NCBI GenBank assembly: GCA_019096065.1
Contig: JAGUCH010000009.1
Span: forward strand, 5,590,001-5,654,000
Direction of reading: 5' to 3'
Length of the DNA stretch: 64,000 bases
DNA from: Paracyclopina nana
Taxonomy: Eukaryota > Arthropoda > Copepoda > Cyclopoida > Cyclopettidae
Shown: positions 61,464 to 64,000 of the stretch, piece after piece
Numbering within the stretch: position 1 is the first letter of the stretch
How the letters are laid out: each line of letters opens with the position of its first letter
The notes under the pieces: model-generated
Seen by the model: only the letters and a program-made list of their open reading frames with translations
Databases searched by the model: none
What the model was told of the DNA's origin: nothing
Translations under genes and position numbers: made by a program

Positions 61464-63201
61464 GGTTCGTGTGATGTTTAAATACTTGGCATAACACTCA
61501 ACTTCTGCGGCCTCAAAGCCTCGTATTCATACTGACACTTCGAGTTTTGAAACCAAACTCAAGTTACATAAAAGTCGCCAATTACAGGCGCACAGCGAGC
61601 GCGATGCCGCTTCGAACGCCGAGTCGATCCACATACTTCAAGCAAACTTGTATGTTCAAACTTTGACCCTCTTACAAAATCTTTGCTTTTCCGATTTTTC
61701 ATAAATTCATTTTTGACTATTTATTCACTAAAAAAACCTTAAATAAATATTCTTTGAGTAACCTTATTTAAAAGAAAATGTCATAAAAGGCCTGAAAAAA
61801 GTTTGCTCGCTACGCGCGTGATCAGTTTATGTAACACGAAGGTTATTTCTCACAAACAGTGTGAGTCGTACAGCTAAGTACAAATAAAGCCAAAAAGTAG
61901 CGTAAAACGCCACTTTTTACACTAAAACTATGCAATATAAATCCCACAACACTTTACTCTGTTAAGAGTAATATTTTATAGAATATGCTCTTATAAAAAG
62001 CTCTCTCGCGGAGAATTTAATGTAGCAACGCTGAAAAATTAGACTTTTTGACGTTTCGTTTCATCTATTGCAGCTAATATTTGAAAGATGGGCGATAAAC
62101 TGGAAAAACAAGATAAATCGGTACATCTATGGCGTACACGTGACGTCTGCGCACGTGCAGCCCCAAGTCTGGAGTACACTAGTAAAAAACTTCGTTCTTT
62201 ACCTTGAATGTAGCTGCACCATTCCGGCATTCCCACAGTGCACGGCTATATTATGCAACGAGCATTTATTAAGGGGGAATGGTTTACGGTCATTTTCGAT
62301 TGCTGAGAGAAAGAAGCATGCATATATTATTTGGTATAATTTAGCTTGAAATCACGAAGAATTCAGTCACGTGTCCGTAAGACCGCATTTAGGCTGTTAC
62401 GTAATTTTCTTACGTAAAATTAAGAATTGATGCCGCCTTTTATACCATGCAGTGCATTAACCTTAATGAACATTGACAAGCGTTGAATTGTTTAAATTAA
62501 ACCAATTTTAGCTGAAGTTGGTAAACCATTAATTATATGCACGCGAAATAATGTCCAACATCTTTTTGTCACGTTTATTTGTCTGTAGCATCGAGGCCTC
62601 TTTTTTTGCCATTAATGGCCCGCGATAACGGGACAAAAAACGCAATCATCATACTGTCAGTGCAGTGTTTATCGCAAGATATGCTTAAAAAATGTAGGCT
62701 AGGCTTGAAATAAGCGAGCTTGGCTCAGGCCGAAATCTCACGCGCAGAAGCTTCTATCATAGGCAGGTTGCACACATGTACATACACGTATATACATGCA
62801 TATAAAAAATTGCAAGCATCAGCACAAACCGAAGGTCATTTGCGAATTCTGCTGCGCACTATTCCCGCATTTTTCGCTTTGACTTCATTCGAGAAAATGT
62901 CGCTATTTCCGTCAGCATAACTTGATGATGGGCAGCTTTATGCAACTTCTTATGTCATAGCGTCTTACAGCATGTATATGAAATAGTTTACGTAATAACA
63001 TATACTGTATAGTGAGTATGTGTACTAGTAGCTCGTACATATGTACTAAATGCAGTATCAGCTTAACAAGGACCGGCATGGCTTTCTAATCATCCGTTCG
63101 CTTTGCAAACAGGCTTATTTTGTATATATGATCAGCTGAAAAAAAATCGATACAGAGGCGTTTCTTTTTACTATCATTTTTATGTGAAACCAGGCTATGC
63201 T
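61464..63201. other. Divergent intergenic region between LONRF and FKBP15
   Basis: No coding exon supported. It should hold the promoters of both genes. It is AT-rich, with TTACGTAA words around 62395-62420. A 3' splice site AAACCAG just before the FKBP15 ATG exon is possible, so a 5' non-coding exon may lie here. Confidence 0.45.
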
Positions 63202-64000
63202 ATGGATTTCACTGACGAAGGAGAAGACATCTTTGCTCCTGCCAATCATGGTCTGGAAGGGCTGTTTCGAGGTCAAAAAGATGCTGCCAGCAGCCTCAAG
63301 TACCAGGCTCCAAAAGCACTGGATGAGCCTAGCTCCAAAACGAGCACTGCTAAATCATCCGCGATCATCGTGGCAGCATTGACTTGGGATGGAAACGCCT
63401 ATCAACCTGTTGGCAAGCTTGGCCTTGCCTTACTGCAAAAGGACAGCAAAGCCTTTGCCATCCTGTACAAATCGAAGCAACAGACACTATCCATGATTGA
63501 CCTCACTGCCAAACAGCTCCAGATTGAGCAGCACTCTGACACTATGCTAGCAACGCTGGATTCAAATGTAAGCTATTATGTATCGATTACATGCATGAAG
63601 TACAACAGTGTATTTTGGGAGAGGAATAGATGCCATAATTGTGTAAGTAAGAGTACGGTTTTACTTACTGTTGTACTACTGTCCCTACAATGATATACAG
63701 AATGCGGCTCCGAAATTGCGCGCGGCTCTGAAGAAGTAAATAAATTTCGGCGCCGCAATCTGTATTCTGCACAAGAATCGGGCTAATGTACGCGAAACGC
63801 CTTATGTAAATTTTTTTGCTTTTTTCGTCATTTTTTTTAGTGCAAAAAGCTGCTTTTATTTTAGGGACGCGCGTGGACGCTCCAATTTGACAGGAAGGAA
63901 ATATTAGAGAGTTTTGTGGTGGAAGCTCTAAGTGCTAGGCAAAAAAGCCTTGGCCTTGATTACGTTGCTTTCACTGCTTCGAAGGGAAGCGGCAAGAAGA
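63202..64000 (+). CDS. FKBP15: FKBP15 (WAFL) homologue, 5' part only
   Basis: Two exons are visible: 63202-63567 (122 codons, ends in phase 0 at AAT|GTAAGC) and 63865 to the window end (acceptor TTATTTTAG), together 167 complete codons. The start is the ATG at 63202 (MDFTDEGEDIF). The protein begins with an acidic stretch and LKYQAPK, then a WH1/PH-like fold (SSAIIVAALTWDGNAYQPVG; ILYKSKQQTLSMIDLT; GRAWTLQFDRKEILESFV), matching the N-terminus of vertebrate FKBP15, where this region precedes the FKBP domain and a long coiled coil. FKBP15 is linked to actin and early-endosome transport. The FKBP domain is beyond the window. ATGs upstream in the same frame exist only as open-frame extension. Confidence 0.82.
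63695..63765 (+). repeat. Hairpin-forming inverted repeat in FKBP15 intron
   Basis: The left arm ATACAGAATGCGGCTCCGAA (63695 onward) and the reverse complement of the right arm ending at 63765 agree over 23 positions with two mismatches, around a 25-base loop. The stem size is in the range of a small pre-miRNA or a short palindromic repeat. No known miRNA seed was recognised. Confidence 0.6.

Overview
The window is animal nuclear DNA. It holds spliced genes with GT-AG introns, many of them only 54-65 nt, separated by long gene-poor stretches full of simple trinucleotide repeats. The protein set (Brat, Kibra, TXNDC11, LONRF and FKBP15 relatives) and the Brat N-terminal motif SPTPSLDS point to an arthropod. 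A branchiopod-like crustacean is my weak guess from the tiny introns and the AGT/CTG-type microsatellites. All exon structures below were built by hand from the sequence and checked for reading phase; no alignment was run.

Layout. 56-3018 (+): TXNDC11 homologue, an ER thioredoxin-domain membrane protein. 5411-9181 (-): brat, a TRIM-NHL translational repressor, convergent with TXNDC11. Its coding exons are followed by a putative 13-kb first intron and a CpG-rich 5' non-coding exon ending at 22334. 26992-35900: a complete 8.9-kb DNA transposon with 12-bp terminal inverted repeats beginning CCCCAC. It carries two intact, divergently transcribed genes: a two-exon Tnp2-type (EnSpm/CACTA-like) transposase of 1151 aa, and an eight-exon gene for an unrecognised 1040-aa protein. 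This is the most interesting item in the window. 35901-50838: gene-poor DNA with at least three dispersed repeat families, including a 575-bp long-inverted-repeat element flanked by TA. 51075-56207 (+): kibra (WW, coiled coil, C2), a Hippo-pathway scaffold with a leader containing three short uORFs. 56608-58014 (+): a divergent GT8-like putative type II membrane glycosyltransferase. 58092-61463 (-): a LONRF-type protein (TPR, two RING fingers, LON domain). 63202 to the window end (+): the 5' part of an FKBP15 homologue, with a strong hairpin in its first visible intron.

The host genes do not form one pathway. Brat and Kibra both act in growth and polarity control, but through separate mechanisms (mRNA repression and Hippo signalling). 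The transposon lies between the 5' ends of these two genes, in non-coding DNA. Its introns are the same size as the host's, so it looks well adapted to the host splicing machinery, and every reading frame in it is open.
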